From positions 2,666,001 to 2,730,000 of the forward strand of contig NZ_JAUSYS010000001.1 in the NCBI RefSeq assembly GCF_030817015.1: a stretch of 64,000 bases of DNA, in the 5' to 3' direction. The position numbers and the translations under genes were made by a program. A model generated the notes under the pieces. It did no database searches and had not been told where the DNA came from. It saw only the letters and a list, made by a program, of their open reading frames with translations. Source of the stretch: Arthrobacter sp. V1I7. GTDB taxonomy: Bacteria > Actinomycetota > Actinomycetes > Actinomycetales > Micrococcaceae. Below are positions 43,896 to 52,309 of this stretch, piece after piece (positions within the stretch are counted from its first letter, which is position 1; each line of letters starts with the position of its first letter).

Positions 43896-45395
43896 TCAAG
43901 CGTCCGTCAGCCTGCCGTCCCTGAGCTCCAGCACCCGGCGTGCTGTCCTGTGCGCATAGCCGAGGTCGTGCGTGACCAGCACGATGGCGGCGCCCCGCGC
44001 GGCCGCGGCTTCGGCGGCGGCCTGCAGGGCCTCGAGCCCGTGCCGGTCCAGCCCGACGGTGGGTTCGTCCAGCGCCAGCACGGCAGGGTCCCGGGCCAGC
44101 ACGGTGGCCAGGGCGAGCAGCCGCTGCTGCGAGGAGGCCAGCTCCGCGGGGTGCGCGTCGGCGGCGCCGGCCAGCCCGACGGCGGCCAGCGCTTCCGCTG
44201 CCCTCGCCACGGCACGCTCGCGGCCCAACAGCTTACGGAGCCCGAAGCTCACTTCCCGCAGCACGGTCCGTTCAAAGAGCTGGTCACGCGGGTGCTGGAA
44301 CAGCAGGCCGATCTCCGCGGCCAGCGTCCCGGCGGGGACGCCGGCGATGCTGCCCCCGCGGATCCGTATTTCCCCGGCAGTCGGCCTGAGCAGGCCGTTG
44401 AGGGAACGCAACAGGGTCGATTTGCCCGCACCGTTCGGGCCGGTGATGGCCACGGTCTCCCCCGCCCGTACCACCAGGTCAAGGCCTGCGAGGAGTTGCC
44501 GCCGGTACGGGGCGTCGGGAGCGGGATATCCGAAGGACAGGCCCCTGACGTCCAGCTGCGGGACGCGGTCGCCGGCCCCCGCCGGCGGCAGGGCGGCCCG
44601 GGTTGGCTGTGCGCTCCCCGGGGGCGCCACCACGACGACCCCCGTCGCGGCGAGCTGCGGCGAGGCTGCCACGACGCCGGGGCGCCCGGCGGCCGTTACC
44701 GTCCCGGCGTCGAGCACAACCCAGTGATCGGCGGACCGGGCCAGTTCGTCCGCGCTTTGGCTGAGCTGCACGACGGCGGTCCCCGCGGCGGTCAGCCCGC
44801 GGACCAGCGTCCGGAGCTGCGCCGCGCCGTCGGCATCCAGCGACGCCACGGGCTCGTCCAGGATCAGCACGTCGGGACGGGTTATGAGGGCGCACCCCAG
44901 CGCCAGCCGGCGCAGTTCGCCGCCGGACAGCGTGGCCGGGTCGCGGTCCAACAGCGCGGTGAGGCCAAGGACTTCGGCGTTTCGCCCTACCTCCTGGAGC
45001 ATCTCCGGCCGGGGTGTGCCGCGGTTTTCCAGGCCGAAGGCCAGTTCTTCGGCGACGGTGGCGCTTACCGTGGAAAGCATGGACGCCGGGTCCTGCGGGA
45101 CGTAGGCCACCCGCCCGGACCAGGCGGCGGCGTCGATCCGCGGATCACCGGACCCGCCCCGGAACTCCAGCGTGCTGCCGGCGAGTGTCAGGCGGCCGCG
45201 CAGGTCGCCGGCGTCCCCGGGCCGGAGCCAGCCGCCGAGGAGCCTGCCCAGGGTGGATTTGCCGCTTCCGGACCCGCCCAGGACCGCTGTCAGGGTCCCG
45301 CCGGCCACGCTGATTCCAAGCCGATGCAGCGTCGGGACATCGTCGCCGTGGAAGGTGAAGCCGGTGATATCGGCACTCAGCAGCGGATTGTTCAT
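43896..45395 (-). CDS. ECF transporter ATPase, two ABC domains in one chain (EcfA-A')
   Basis: 499 residues. Domain 1: Walker A GGSGSGKST (40-48), signature LSGGELRRLALG, Walker B VLILDEPVASLD. Domain 2: Walker A GPNGAGKSTLL (about 320), Walker B VLALDEPTVGLD. The domain 2 signature reads LASSQQRLLAL (about 415) where LSGGQ is expected, so one ATP site may be degenerate. Start at 45395 (MNNPLLS); the frame is open far upstream but there it is a shadow of the T and S genes. Overlaps the EcfT gene by four bases. Confidence 0.92.
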   Translation of the reverse strand: MNNPLLSADITGFTFHGDDVPTLHRLGISVAGGTLTAVLGGSGSGKSTLGRLLGGWLRPGDAGDLRGRLTLAGSTLEFRGGSGDPRIDAAAWSGRVAYVPQDPASMLSTVSATVAEELAFGLENRGTPRPEMLQEVGRNAEVLGLTALLDRDPATLSGGELRRLALGCALITRPDVLILDEPVASLDADGAAQLRTLVRGLTAAGTAVVQLSQSADELARSADHWVVLDAGTVTAAGRPGVVAASPQLAATGVVVVAPPGSAQPTRAALPPAGAGDRVPQLDVRGLSFGYPAPDAPYRRQLLAGLDLVVRAGETVAITGPNGAGKSTLLRSLNGLLRPTAGEIRIRGGSIAGVPAGTLAAEIGLLFQHPRDQLFERTVLREVSFGLRKLLGRERAVARAAEALAAVGLAGAADAHPAELASSQQRLLALATVLARDPAVLALDEPTVGLDRHGLEALQAAAEAAAARGAAIVLVTHDLGYAHRTARRVLELRDGRLTDA

Positions 45396-46165
45396 GGTTT
45401 TCCCAATCCCGGCCAGGAGGTGGCCACGCGGAGCAGGACCGCCGCTGCCGCGAGCAGCAGGGCTGCGGCACGGAGCCGGCGCTGCGCCGGCGGGTCCGTC
45501 AGGGTCCGGTAGCTTGTCCGTGGTCCCGGCCGGGCAAAGCCGCGCGCGTCCAGCGCCTGGGAGCGGCTGCCGGCATCTTCGATCAGCCCCAGCACCAGCG
45601 GCACCATCTGCAGCCGGACGGCCGCGAGCCGGGACAGGAGTCCGCCGCGTAGCACCAGGCCGCGGGCTTGCTGCGCTTGTTGGATACGGTCGAGCCTGCG
45701 TGCAACGGCGGGCAACAGGGTCAGGGTGGATGCCAGGATATAGCTGAGCTGCCGGGGCACCCGGCGTGCGGTGAGGGCGGCGACGAGATCCGGGACGCTG
45801 ACGGTGAAGGAGAACAGGAGCAGCACGAGTACCCAGGCTGCGGTGCGCGTTCCTGCTTCCAGGGCGAAGCCCAGCCCTTCCGCGGTGACCCTCGCCGGTC
45901 CCCAGGCGGCGAGGACGGTACGGCCCTCCGGGAAGAAGAGGCCGTGCAGCATCAGCAGCGAGAGCCCGAAAGGAACCAGGATGACCGCGGCGGCGGCCAG
46001 CACCCGGCGCGCCACCCCGGCCAGCCCGGCCAGCAGTCCCGCACTCAGCGTCACCGCCAGCGACAGCGGCCAGCTGGCCGCCGCCGTCGTAATGATGGCT
46101 GCGCTGACGGCCACGGTCAGTGCAGTAAACGGGTGGAGGCCGGAGCGAGTGCTTCCAGGGGGCAC
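45392..46165 (-). CDS. ECF transporter transmembrane component EcfT
   Basis: 257 residues with about five to six hydrophobic helices and the two coupling motifs of the family, AQQARGL (about 165) and QALDARGF (about 205), which fit the A-x-x-A-R-G pattern that engages the ATPase. Starts two codons after the S-component gene and overlaps the ATPase gene by ATGA, so S-T-A form one operon. Confidence 0.9.
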   Translation of the reverse strand: MPPGSTRSGLHPFTALTVAVSAAIITTAAASWPLSLAVTLSAGLLAGLAGVARRVLAAAAVILVPFGLSLLMLHGLFFPEGRTVLAAWGPARVTAEGLGFALEAGTRTAAWVLVLLLFSFTVSVPDLVAALTARRVPRQLSYILASTLTLLPAVARRLDRIQQAQQARGLVLRGGLLSRLAAVRLQMVPLVLGLIEDAGSRSQALDARGFARPGPRTSYRTLTDPPAQRRLRAAALLLAAAAVLLRVATSWPGLGKP

Positions 46166-46168
46166 GGC

Positions 46169-47002
46169 TCAGGCTTCGGGCGTTCCCGGTGCCTTGCCGG
46201 CAAGCACCCGGAAGCGCCGGACGAAGGGGAACCGGTAGGTCGTGCGGCGCGGCAGGGCGTAGACGAGCAGCGCGGCGATGGTGAAGACGATCGCCTTGTC
46301 CATGGGGTCTGAGATCAGAGCCTGCTTGGTGATGGCGGCGAGCAGGGTGTCGCCCATGGCGCGGAAGGCGCTGACGATCGCCCCGGTGCCCACGCCTGCC
46401 GTGCCGCCGAAGACGAAGGCCGCGATCGGGGCGGAGACGACGCCGGCGAGGACACCGGTGAGGAAACCGGCGACCGGCGCGAGGTAGAAGCGGCGGAACA
46501 GTCCACCGCGGGCGGCGACGCCGGCCAGGAAGCCGATCAGCGCCGCGCCGGCCGCGAACGGCAGGACCGTCGGGTTGAAGAAGGACCACACGATGCTGCT
46601 CAGCGCACCCGTGGCGGCACCTGCCGCCGGGCCGGCGAGGACGGCGATCAGGACGGTGCCGATCGCGTCAAAGTAGAACGGCAGTCCGGTGGCGCCCATG
46701 AGCTGGCCCAGGACCACGTTCAGCACCAGCGCCACCGGCATCAGGACCAGGGTGGAGGTGGGGAGCACCGGCAGCACGGCGGCGATCAGCAGCATGGCGC
46801 CGAGCAGGAATCCGCCCAGCGCCACCAGGGCCGAGAAGCTGGCCGGGCCGTTGGCGATGTCCGCGGGCTGGGTGAGCACCAGGAAGACGTAGGTGGCCGC
46901 GATGGCGGCGGCGCCGGCAAGTTCCAGCAGGCGGCGGCGTCGGCCGGCCGCCGTTCCAGACGCGGGGCCGGAGGCAGGGTGGGTCAGGGACGGCTGTGAC
47001 AT
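46169..47002 (-). CDS. ECF transporter substrate-binding (S) component, substrate uncertain
   Basis: 277 residues, at least six hydrophobic helices after a basic 25-residue head; Gly/Ala-rich helices with PTSTLVLMPVALVLNVVLG and FYFDAIGTVLIAVLAGP resemble S components of ECF importers. AAGGA lies nine bases before the ATG. The substrate cannot be read from sequence; the adjacent nucleoside hydrolase hints at a nucleoside, ribose or a vitamin precursor. Confidence 0.8.
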   Translation of the reverse strand: MSQPSLTHPASGPASGTAAGRRRRLLELAGAAAIAATYVFLVLTQPADIANGPASFSALVALGGFLLGAMLLIAAVLPVLPTSTLVLMPVALVLNVVLGQLMGATGLPFYFDAIGTVLIAVLAGPAAGAATGALSSIVWSFFNPTVLPFAAGAALIGFLAGVAARGGLFRRFYLAPVAGFLTGVLAGVVSAPIAAFVFGGTAGVGTGAIVSAFRAMGDTLLAAITKQALISDPMDKAIVFTIAALLVYALPRRTTYRFPFVRRFRVLAGKAPGTPEA

Positions 47003-47023
47003 GGAAAAGGGTCCTTCGGCTGG

Positions 47024-47065
47024 GGTAGCTGCAACATCCGCCTATGTCACCTCGGCGCAGCTACC
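47024..47065. promoter_or_regulatory. 9-bp inverted repeat at the ecfS start site (operator candidate)
   Basis: GGTAGCTGC (47024-47032) and its exact complement at 47057-47065, centres 33 bases apart. On the minus strand TAGGAT (47066-47071), a good -10, abuts the upstream arm, so transcription would begin inside it. This favours a DNA operator over an RNA hairpin. Confidence 0.55.
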
Positions 47066-47116
47066 ATCCTAGCGAGCGGGAGGTCGTGCTCCCACCACGG
47101 ACCGCGGACAGGCCAG

Positions 47117-48151
47117 CTAGCCCCGCCCGATCTCCCGGGCCAAGGCGCCCACGGAGGTGATCAGTTCGTCAAAACACTGGTCCGGATCGTTGGCGGCGAC
47201 GATCCGGGCGTTGGGCGGCAAGCCCCACAGCCCCCGGTAGTCCGCCACCGTGGTGCCCCTGAGCATCGCGGAGGACGTTTCGACGTCGACCGTGGCCAGC
47301 CGGGTGAGCACCGGGGTACGTCCGACGGCGGCGCAGGCCGCGAAGGCATCGTGCATGTGCGCCACGTAGCCCTGGTCGTATTGCCGGTGGAATTCCAGAT
47401 AAAACCGGATCGCGTCCGACAGGCAGGCCACGAGCGGGTTCGGCGAGGTGCTGCGCTGGCCGGCCGGCTGCTCCGGCAGGACCGGTTCCGGCGGCGCGCC
47501 GGCCGCCTCGGCCAGGCGTTGCAGGTGTTCCGGCCGCAGTTCGATCAGCTCCGTGGTTTCCAGTGCGCACACCAGCGGCAGCCGGTCCTCGGGCGCTCCA
47601 CGGTAGGCCGTGAAGACCTCCTTCGCGGCGTGCGGGTCGACCGAGACGTTCCATTCCGCCGTGGGAGTGGTGTTGCCCTGGTAGTTGAAGCAGCCGCCCA
47701 TGATGACCAGGTCCTTGAGCAACCGCGGCAGTTCCGGTTCCCGGCGCAGGGCCAGCGCAAAGTTTGTCAGCGGCCCGGTAATGATGCCGGTCAGCTCCCC
47801 CGGATGCGCGCGGGCCTCCTGCACCCAGACGTCGACGGCGTGCCGGGCCGAGATCGCTTGGCGGGGAGCCGGAAGCTCGGCGTAGCCGATCCCCTGCGGG
47901 CCGTGTGTTTCTTCGGTGGTGACCAGCGGAATTTCCAGCGGCACCTCGGCGCCGATGGCCACTTCGATCCCGGGCCGGCCGCACAGCTCCAGCAGCGCCA
48001 GGTTGTTCAGGGCCACCTGCCGGGCGCCTACGTTGCCGGCCGTGCAGGTGATCGCCTGGATGTGCACTTCCGGGCGCGACAGCAGGTAGACGAGGGCCAG
48101 GGCGTCGTCGATTCCGGTATCGACGTCCAGCAGAACGGAGTGGGTGGGCAC
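47117..48151 (-). CDS. Inosine-uridine preferring nucleoside hydrolase family protein
   Basis: 344 residues. The calcium-binding DVDTGIDDALAL at residues 9-20 identifies the family; also CTAGNVGARQV, EETHGPQGIGY, ITGPLTNFALAL and MGGCFNYQGNTTP. The C-terminal HMHDAFAACAAV replaces the usual HDPLAVA but keeps the His-Asp. Splits nucleosides to base and ribose. 9 bp after an aldo/keto reductase gene and 114 bp before ecfS, same strand. Confidence 0.92.
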   Translation of the reverse strand: MPTHSVLLDVDTGIDDALALVYLLSRPEVHIQAITCTAGNVGARQVALNNLALLELCGRPGIEVAIGAEVPLEIPLVTTEETHGPQGIGYAELPAPRQAISARHAVDVWVQEARAHPGELTGIITGPLTNFALALRREPELPRLLKDLVIMGGCFNYQGNTTPTAEWNVSVDPHAAKEVFTAYRGAPEDRLPLVCALETTELIELRPEHLQRLAEAAGAPPEPVLPEQPAGQRSTSPNPLVACLSDAIRFYLEFHRQYDQGYVAHMHDAFAACAAVGRTPVLTRLATVDVETSSAMLRGTTVADYRGLWGLPPNARIVAANDPDQCFDELITSVGALAREIGRG

Positions 48152-48160
48152 AGCGTTCCC

Positions 48161-49138
48161 CTAGAACAGCGCCACTTTGGGCGTCCGCGGGAACAGGTCG
48201 TCGAGTTCGGCCAGGTCCGCGGCGCTGGGAATCCAGGCCACCGCCGCGGCGTTCTGCAGGACCTGCTCGGGCCGGGTGGCGCCGGCGATGACGCTGCTCA
48301 CGGACGGCCGGGCGGCGAGCCAGGAGAACGCGACCTGGATCTCGTTGAGGCCGCGGGCGGCGGCGAAGGCGCCGAACGCCTCCAGCTGCTCCCAGTCGGC
48401 GTCGTGCACCAGGTTGGTGCGGGTGTGGCTGAGCCGGGAACCCGCCGGGGCGGCCCCCTGGGAGTACTTGCCGGTCAGCAGCCCGTTGGCGAGCGGGAAG
48501 TAGGGCAGGACACCGAGTCCGTAGGCTTCGGCGGCGGGGGTCACCTCCAGCTCCGCGCGGCGGTCCAGCAGGTTGTAGTGGTTCTGACTGGAGATGAAGC
48601 GGGAGCCGCCCCGTGCCCGTGCCACGAATTCGGCTTCGGCGATCTGCCAGCCGGCGCGGTTGGAGTGGCCGAGGTAGCGGACCTTGCCGCTCGTCACGAG
48701 CTCCTCCAGGGCCGCGAGCGTCTCGTCGATGGGCGTCAGCGGGTCCGGAGTGTGGAACTGGTAGAGGTCGATCCAGTCCGTCCCCAGCCGGCGCAGCGAG
48801 GCCTCGGCGGCCTTGATGATATAGCGGCGGGAACCGCGGGCCCCGAAATCGTTGCCGTTGGCGCCCCGGACGTCCATGCCGAACTTGGTGCCGATGACGG
48901 CGTCGTCCCGGCGGCCGGCGAGGGCCTTGCCCAGCATCGTTTCGCTGAGGCCCGGTTCCCGGCCGTAGTTGTCCGCGACGTCGAAGAAGGTGATGCCGGC
49001 ATCCAGGGCCGCATGCACGACAGCGTCGGTCCCCTCCTGCGACTCGGTCGCCGTATGGGACCGGCCAAGGTTGTTACAGCCCAGGCCTACGACGGAGACG
49101 GTCAGCCCGGAATTTCCCACACGGCGGTATTCAGTCAT
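48161..49138 (-). CDS. Aldo/keto reductase
   Basis: 325 residues, NAD(P)H-dependent TIM barrel. Active-site tetrad visible: Asp and Tyr in FFDVADNYG, Lys in IGTKFG, His in YQFHTPDP. LVTSGKVRYLGHSN and SVIAGATRPEQ complete the family pattern. Substrate unknown. TAGGCT seven bases before the ATG suggests a leaderless transcript that runs on into the nucleoside hydrolase. Confidence 0.92.
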   Translation of the reverse strand: MTEYRRVGNSGLTVSVVGLGCNNLGRSHTATESQEGTDAVVHAALDAGITFFDVADNYGREPGLSETMLGKALAGRRDDAVIGTKFGMDVRGANGNDFGARGSRRYIIKAAEASLRRLGTDWIDLYQFHTPDPLTPIDETLAALEELVTSGKVRYLGHSNRAGWQIAEAEFVARARGGSRFISSQNHYNLLDRRAELEVTPAAEAYGLGVLPYFPLANGLLTGKYSQGAAPAGSRLSHTRTNLVHDADWEQLEAFGAFAAARGLNEIQVAFSWLAARPSVSSVIAGATRPEQVLQNAAAVAWIPSAADLAELDDLFPRTPKVALF

Positions 49139-49145
49139 GGGGTTC

Positions 49146-49151
49146 AGCCTA
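49146..49151 (-). promoter_or_regulatory. Candidate -10 box of the aldo/keto reductase gene (leaderless)
   Basis: TAGGCT on the minus strand, seven bases before the ATG at 49138; no Shine-Dalgarno. Confidence 0.5.
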
Positions 49152-49176
49152 TAACGGCCGCGGACAGGCCCCCGTG

Positions 49177-49395
49177 TCAGCCGGCCGGAAGATCCAGCCC
49201 GTGGTCGTCCAGGGCGTCCTGGAGCTGTGCCATGGTGCGCGGGCAGACCCCCGGCATGCCGGCGAGTCTCCGTTCGCCCAGTTGCACCAGCTGTTCCAGG
49301 GTTTCCACCCCGGCATGCGCCAGGGACCTCCGGGCCGGCGCCGCAATCCCCCGCGGAAGCGGAGTGCGGCCTGGTTCACGGGATTTCGGCGTCAT
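49177..49395 (-). CDS. Small helix-hairpin-helix protein, RpoA C-terminal-domain-like
   Basis: 72 residues. After a basic head, residues 20-70 read ARRSLAHAGVETLEQLVQLG, then LAGMPGVCPRTMAQL, the pattern of helix-hairpin-helix or alpha-CTD-like modules. GGAAGGC lies ten bases before the ATG. Such small proteins are common in actinobacteria, with no proven role; DNA binding is an inference. Confidence 0.6.
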   Translation of the reverse strand: MTPKSREPGRTPLPRGIAAPARRSLAHAGVETLEQLVQLGERRLAGMPGVCPRTMAQLQDALDDHGLDLPAG

Positions 49396-49463
49396 GGCGT
49401 TGTGCCTTCCAATCGATTGCCCCCAAAGCTGATGTGAACTAGCAGTACGGACTACGGAGGGAA

Positions 49464-50021
49464 CTACAAACTGAAGCTGTTGGCCGGCTTGGGTGAGTGC
49501 TTGAGCCTGAACGCGGTGTCACCGAAGGGTGCCGCGCCGATGCTGAGTTTGGTGAAGTCGAGATCCTCGCCGCGGATGCAGACCTTGATGGCGTTCACGG
49601 TCTTGTTGACGTCCGGGGTGAGGCAGAAGATGTTGAGTTTTGAGTCGCCGAATTCGGAGCGGTCCACGACGCCCAGGCCGCGCCAGGCCAGGTGGCTGAT
49701 GAGCGCGTCCTTGGCTTTTTCCTCCAGGTAGCGGTCCCGGTCGGTGCCGTCCTTGGTCTTCAGGGCGTACTGGGCCACGACCCAGAACTGGTCCTCCTCG
49801 GGGATCTCCGCGTAGCCGTCCTCGGCGCACTGCACAGCGAAGGCATCCATCAGTCCCTCGGCGGCGGCGGCATCCGCGACGTCGGTCTCCTCGGTTTTGC
49901 TTTGGTGCCCTACAACGCCGTGGTTCATCACGAACTGGCTGTAGTCCTCGTCAAACCAGGCTTCCCTGAACTCGAGGACCCCTTCTTCATTCCGTTTGTA
50001 GACCCGGATAATTCCGCTCAT
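49464..50021 (-). CDS. Hypothetical protein, unknown function
   Basis: 185 residues, acidic. Starts MSGIIRVYKRNEEGVLEF with AGGAAGG eight bases upstream; conserved-looking blocks AWFDEDYSQFVMNHG, EEDQFWVVAQYALKT and LNIFCLTPDVNKTVNAIK. No signal peptide, membrane helix or catalytic motif seen. Between the helix-hairpin-helix gene and dxs on the same strand, but 93 bp from dxs. Confidence 0.65.
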   Translation of the reverse strand: MSGIIRVYKRNEEGVLEFREAWFDEDYSQFVMNHGVVGHQSKTEETDVADAAAAEGLMDAFAVQCAEDGYAEIPEEDQFWVVAQYALKTKDGTDRDRYLEEKAKDALISHLAWRGLGVVDRSEFGDSKLNIFCLTPDVNKTVNAIKVCIRGEDLDFTKLSIGAAPFGDTAFRLKHSPKPANSFSL

Positions 50022-50114
50022 GTGCCAGTTCCTTCCTGGACCGTGCTGCGATGGCACCAGGGCTGGTGCCATGCGACGGTATTGCTTCTTGGATTCGCTG
50101 TTCAGACGTGCTGG

Positions 50115-52088
50115 CTACAGCAGCGGCAGGCTGCCGGTGCTGGGGTGCTCCTGCCCGGGCAGGGGCCGGGCGAACGGCACCTTGGTCCCGAGGACCTGGG
50201 CGACGACGTCGTGCGTGATCTTCCTGGCGGTCAGCCCGACGCGCTCGAGGACCTGGCTGCGGCTGCCATGGTCGAGGAATTCGACCGGGAGGCCCACCTC
50301 GTTCAAGGCCGTGTCCACGCCGGCGGCCCGCATTTCCTGCCGGATCCGCGAGCCCACACCGCCGGCCCGCACGCCGTCTTCGATGCAGACGACAAGGCGG
50401 TGGTGCGAGGCGAGGGCGATGATGGACTTCCGGACGGGCAGCAGCCAGCGGGGGTCCACGACGGTGGAGCTGATGCCCTGGGCTCCGAGCCGGTTCGAGA
50501 CGTCCAGCGCGAGTTCGGACATCGCGCCGACGCTGACGATCAGGACGTCGTTTTCGGTCGAGCCGTCGGGGCGCCGCGCGAGCACGTCCACCCCGTCGCT
50601 GAGCCGCTCGATGGCGTCCACTTCCGCGCCGACGCTGCCCTTGGAGTAGCGGATGACGCTCGGCGCGTCCCCGATGGTTACGGCCTCACGCAGTTCCTCG
50701 CGGAGCCGGCTGGCGTCGCGCGGGGCGGCCAGGTGCAGCCCCGGAACGATCTGGACCATGGCCATGTCCCACATCCCGTGGTGGCTGGCGCCGTCGGGGC
50801 CGGTGACACCGGCGCGGTCCAGGACCACGGTGACCCCGGCTTTGTGCAGGGCGACGTCCATCAGCAGCTGGTCGAAGGCGCGGTTCAGGAAGGTCGCGTA
50901 GACGGCTACCACCGGATGCAGCCCGCCGAAGGCCATGCCGGCCGCGGAGGTGAGCGCGTGCTGTTCGGCGATGCCGACGTCGAACACCCGTTCCGGGTGC
51001 CGGGCGGCGAATTTGTGCAGCCCGACGGGAATCAGCATGGCACCGGTGATGCCGACGATGTCCTTGCGCTCGTCGGCGAGGTCCGCGATCTCATCGGCGA
51101 AAACGGACGTCCAGGATTTCGCGCCGCCGGTCTCGGTGGGTTCGCCGGTTTCCGGATCGATGATGCCGACCGCGTGGAACTGGTCCGCGTCGTGCGCGCG
51201 GGCGGGCGCGTAGCCGTGGCCCTTCTCGGTCATGGCGTGGACGATCACGGGTCCGGCGTAGTTCCGGGCGGTGGAGAGGGCGTGTTCCATGGCCTGGAGG
51301 TTGTGGCCGTCCACCGGGCCGATGTACTTCATCCCAAGGTCCTCGAACATGCCTTGGGGCGCCCACCAGTCCTTGATGCCTTTTTTCATGGCGTGCAGGC
51401 TGCGGTAGGTGAACTGCCCGACCGTGCCGCCGTTCTGCAGCTTCCGGCGCCACCAGTCCAGCATGCCTTCGTACGCGGGTGTGGCGCGGAAGGAATCGAT
51501 GGTGGGCCGCAACGAGGCCAGGTAATCGGCGAAGCCGCCGACGGTCGGGGCGTAGGAGCGGCCGTTGTCGTTGACGACGATGACCACGCGGCGCTTCTTG
51601 TCCGCGGCAATGTTGTTCAGGGCCTCCCAGGCCATGCCTCCGGTCAGGGCGCCGTCGCCCACGACGGCGATGACGTAGCGTTCCCCGTCGCCGGTGAGCC
51701 GGCGTGCCCGTGAGATCCCGTCCGCCCAGGACAGCGAGGAGGAGGCATGCGAGCTTTCCACGATGTCGTGCGGCGACTCGGCGCGGTCCGGGTAGCCGGA
51801 GAGTCCGCCCTGCTGGCGGAGGGTGCTGAAGTCCTGGCGGCCGGTGAGGAGTTTGTGGACGTAGGACTGGTGGCCGGTGTCGAAAACGATGCTGTCGCGG
51901 GGCGAATCGAAGATCCGGTGCACCGCGATGGTGAGTTCTACGACGCCGAGGTTCGGGCCGAGGTGGCCTCCGGTCTGGGAGACATTGCCGATCAGGAATT
52001 CCCTGACCTCGGCTGCCAGCTGATCCAGCTGCGCCTCGGACAACTTGCTCAGGTCCTGCGGATTCCGGACGGTCTCCAAGATTCCCAA
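50115..52088 (-). CDS. dxs: 1-deoxy-D-xylulose-5-phosphate synthase
   Basis: First step of the MEP isoprenoid pathway; ThDP-dependent. 657 residues: [30 protein letters not shown], ThDP motif [16 protein letters not shown], and [15 protein letters not shown] in the second domain. Starts with TTG ([12 protein letters not shown] follows) behind a strong GAAGGAGGGG; no ATG fits better. acnA lies upstream, separated by three hairpins. Confidence 0.96.
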   Translation of the reverse strand: MGILETVRNPQDLSKLSEAQLDQLAAEVREFLIGNVSQTGGHLGPNLGVVELTIAVHRIFDSPRDSIVFDTGHQSYVHKLLTGRQDFSTLRQQGGLSGYPDRAESPHDIVESSHASSSLSWADGISRARRLTGDGERYVIAVVGDGALTGGMAWEALNNIAADKKRRVVIVVNDNGRSYAPTVGGFADYLASLRPTIDSFRATPAYEGMLDWWRRKLQNGGTVGQFTYRSLHAMKKGIKDWWAPQGMFEDLGMKYIGPVDGHNLQAMEHALSTARNYAGPVIVHAMTEKGHGYAPARAHDADQFHAVGIIDPETGEPTETGGAKSWTSVFADEIADLADERKDIVGITGAMLIPVGLHKFAARHPERVFDVGIAEQHALTSAAGMAFGGLHPVVAVYATFLNRAFDQLLMDVALHKAGVTVVLDRAGVTGPDGASHHGMWDMAMVQIVPGLHLAAPRDASRLREELREAVTIGDAPSVIRYSKGSVGAEVDAIERLSDGVDVLARRPDGSTENDVLIVSVGAMSELALDVSNRLGAQGISSTVVDPRWLLPVRKSIIALASHHRLVVCIEDGVRAGGVGSRIRQEMRAAGVDTALNEVGLPVEFLDHGSRSQVLERVGLTARKITHDVVAQVLGTKVPFARPLPGQEHPSTGSLPLL

Positions 52089-52161
52089 CGGCCCCTCCTT
52101 CGAGTGGTAGACATGCCTTTTAACTCTAACGCCTCCGGAACAGCCCGGGCGCCGGAACGCG

Positions 52162-52196
52162 AAGGCCCCGGCCGGTCAATGACCGGCCGGGGCCTT
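52162..52196. terminator. Perfect 17-bp hairpin between acnA and dxs
   Basis: AAGGCCCCGGCCGGTCA / TGACCGGCCGGGGCCTT separated by one base. No T tract, so its role as terminator is uncertain; first of three stem-loops in this 220-bp gap. Confidence 0.5.
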
Positions 52197-52239
52197 CCTG
52201 CTGCAGTTCCTCCCGTCCGGGAGGAGCCTCCGCTAGCTG

Positions 52240-52257
52240 GCGGAGATCGATCTCCGC
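52240..52257. promoter_or_regulatory. 18-bp perfect palindrome GCGGAGATCGATCTCCGC
   Basis: Perfect palindrome between the two longer hairpins. Could be a protein site or a small hairpin; no evidence decides. Confidence 0.4.
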
Positions 52258-52260
52258 GCA

Positions 52261-52307
52261 CCCCGGGTAAAGCCGGCGATAAAGCGTCTGCCGGGTTTAC
52301 CCCGGGG
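52261..52307 (-). terminator. Imperfect hairpin directly after acnA
   Basis: CCCCGGGTAAAGCCGGC (52261-52277) can pair with 52290-52307 with a bulge. It begins two bases after the acnA stop. GC-rich, no U tract. Confidence 0.45.
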
Positions 52308-52309
52308 CC

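Noticed and set aside
43896..46589. An 897-codon frame appearing as one gene over the ECF region
   Set aside because: Only the part from 45395 has ABC-ATPase character; upstream it is the shadow of the EcfT and S genes, which have better start signals and typical hydrophobic profiles.
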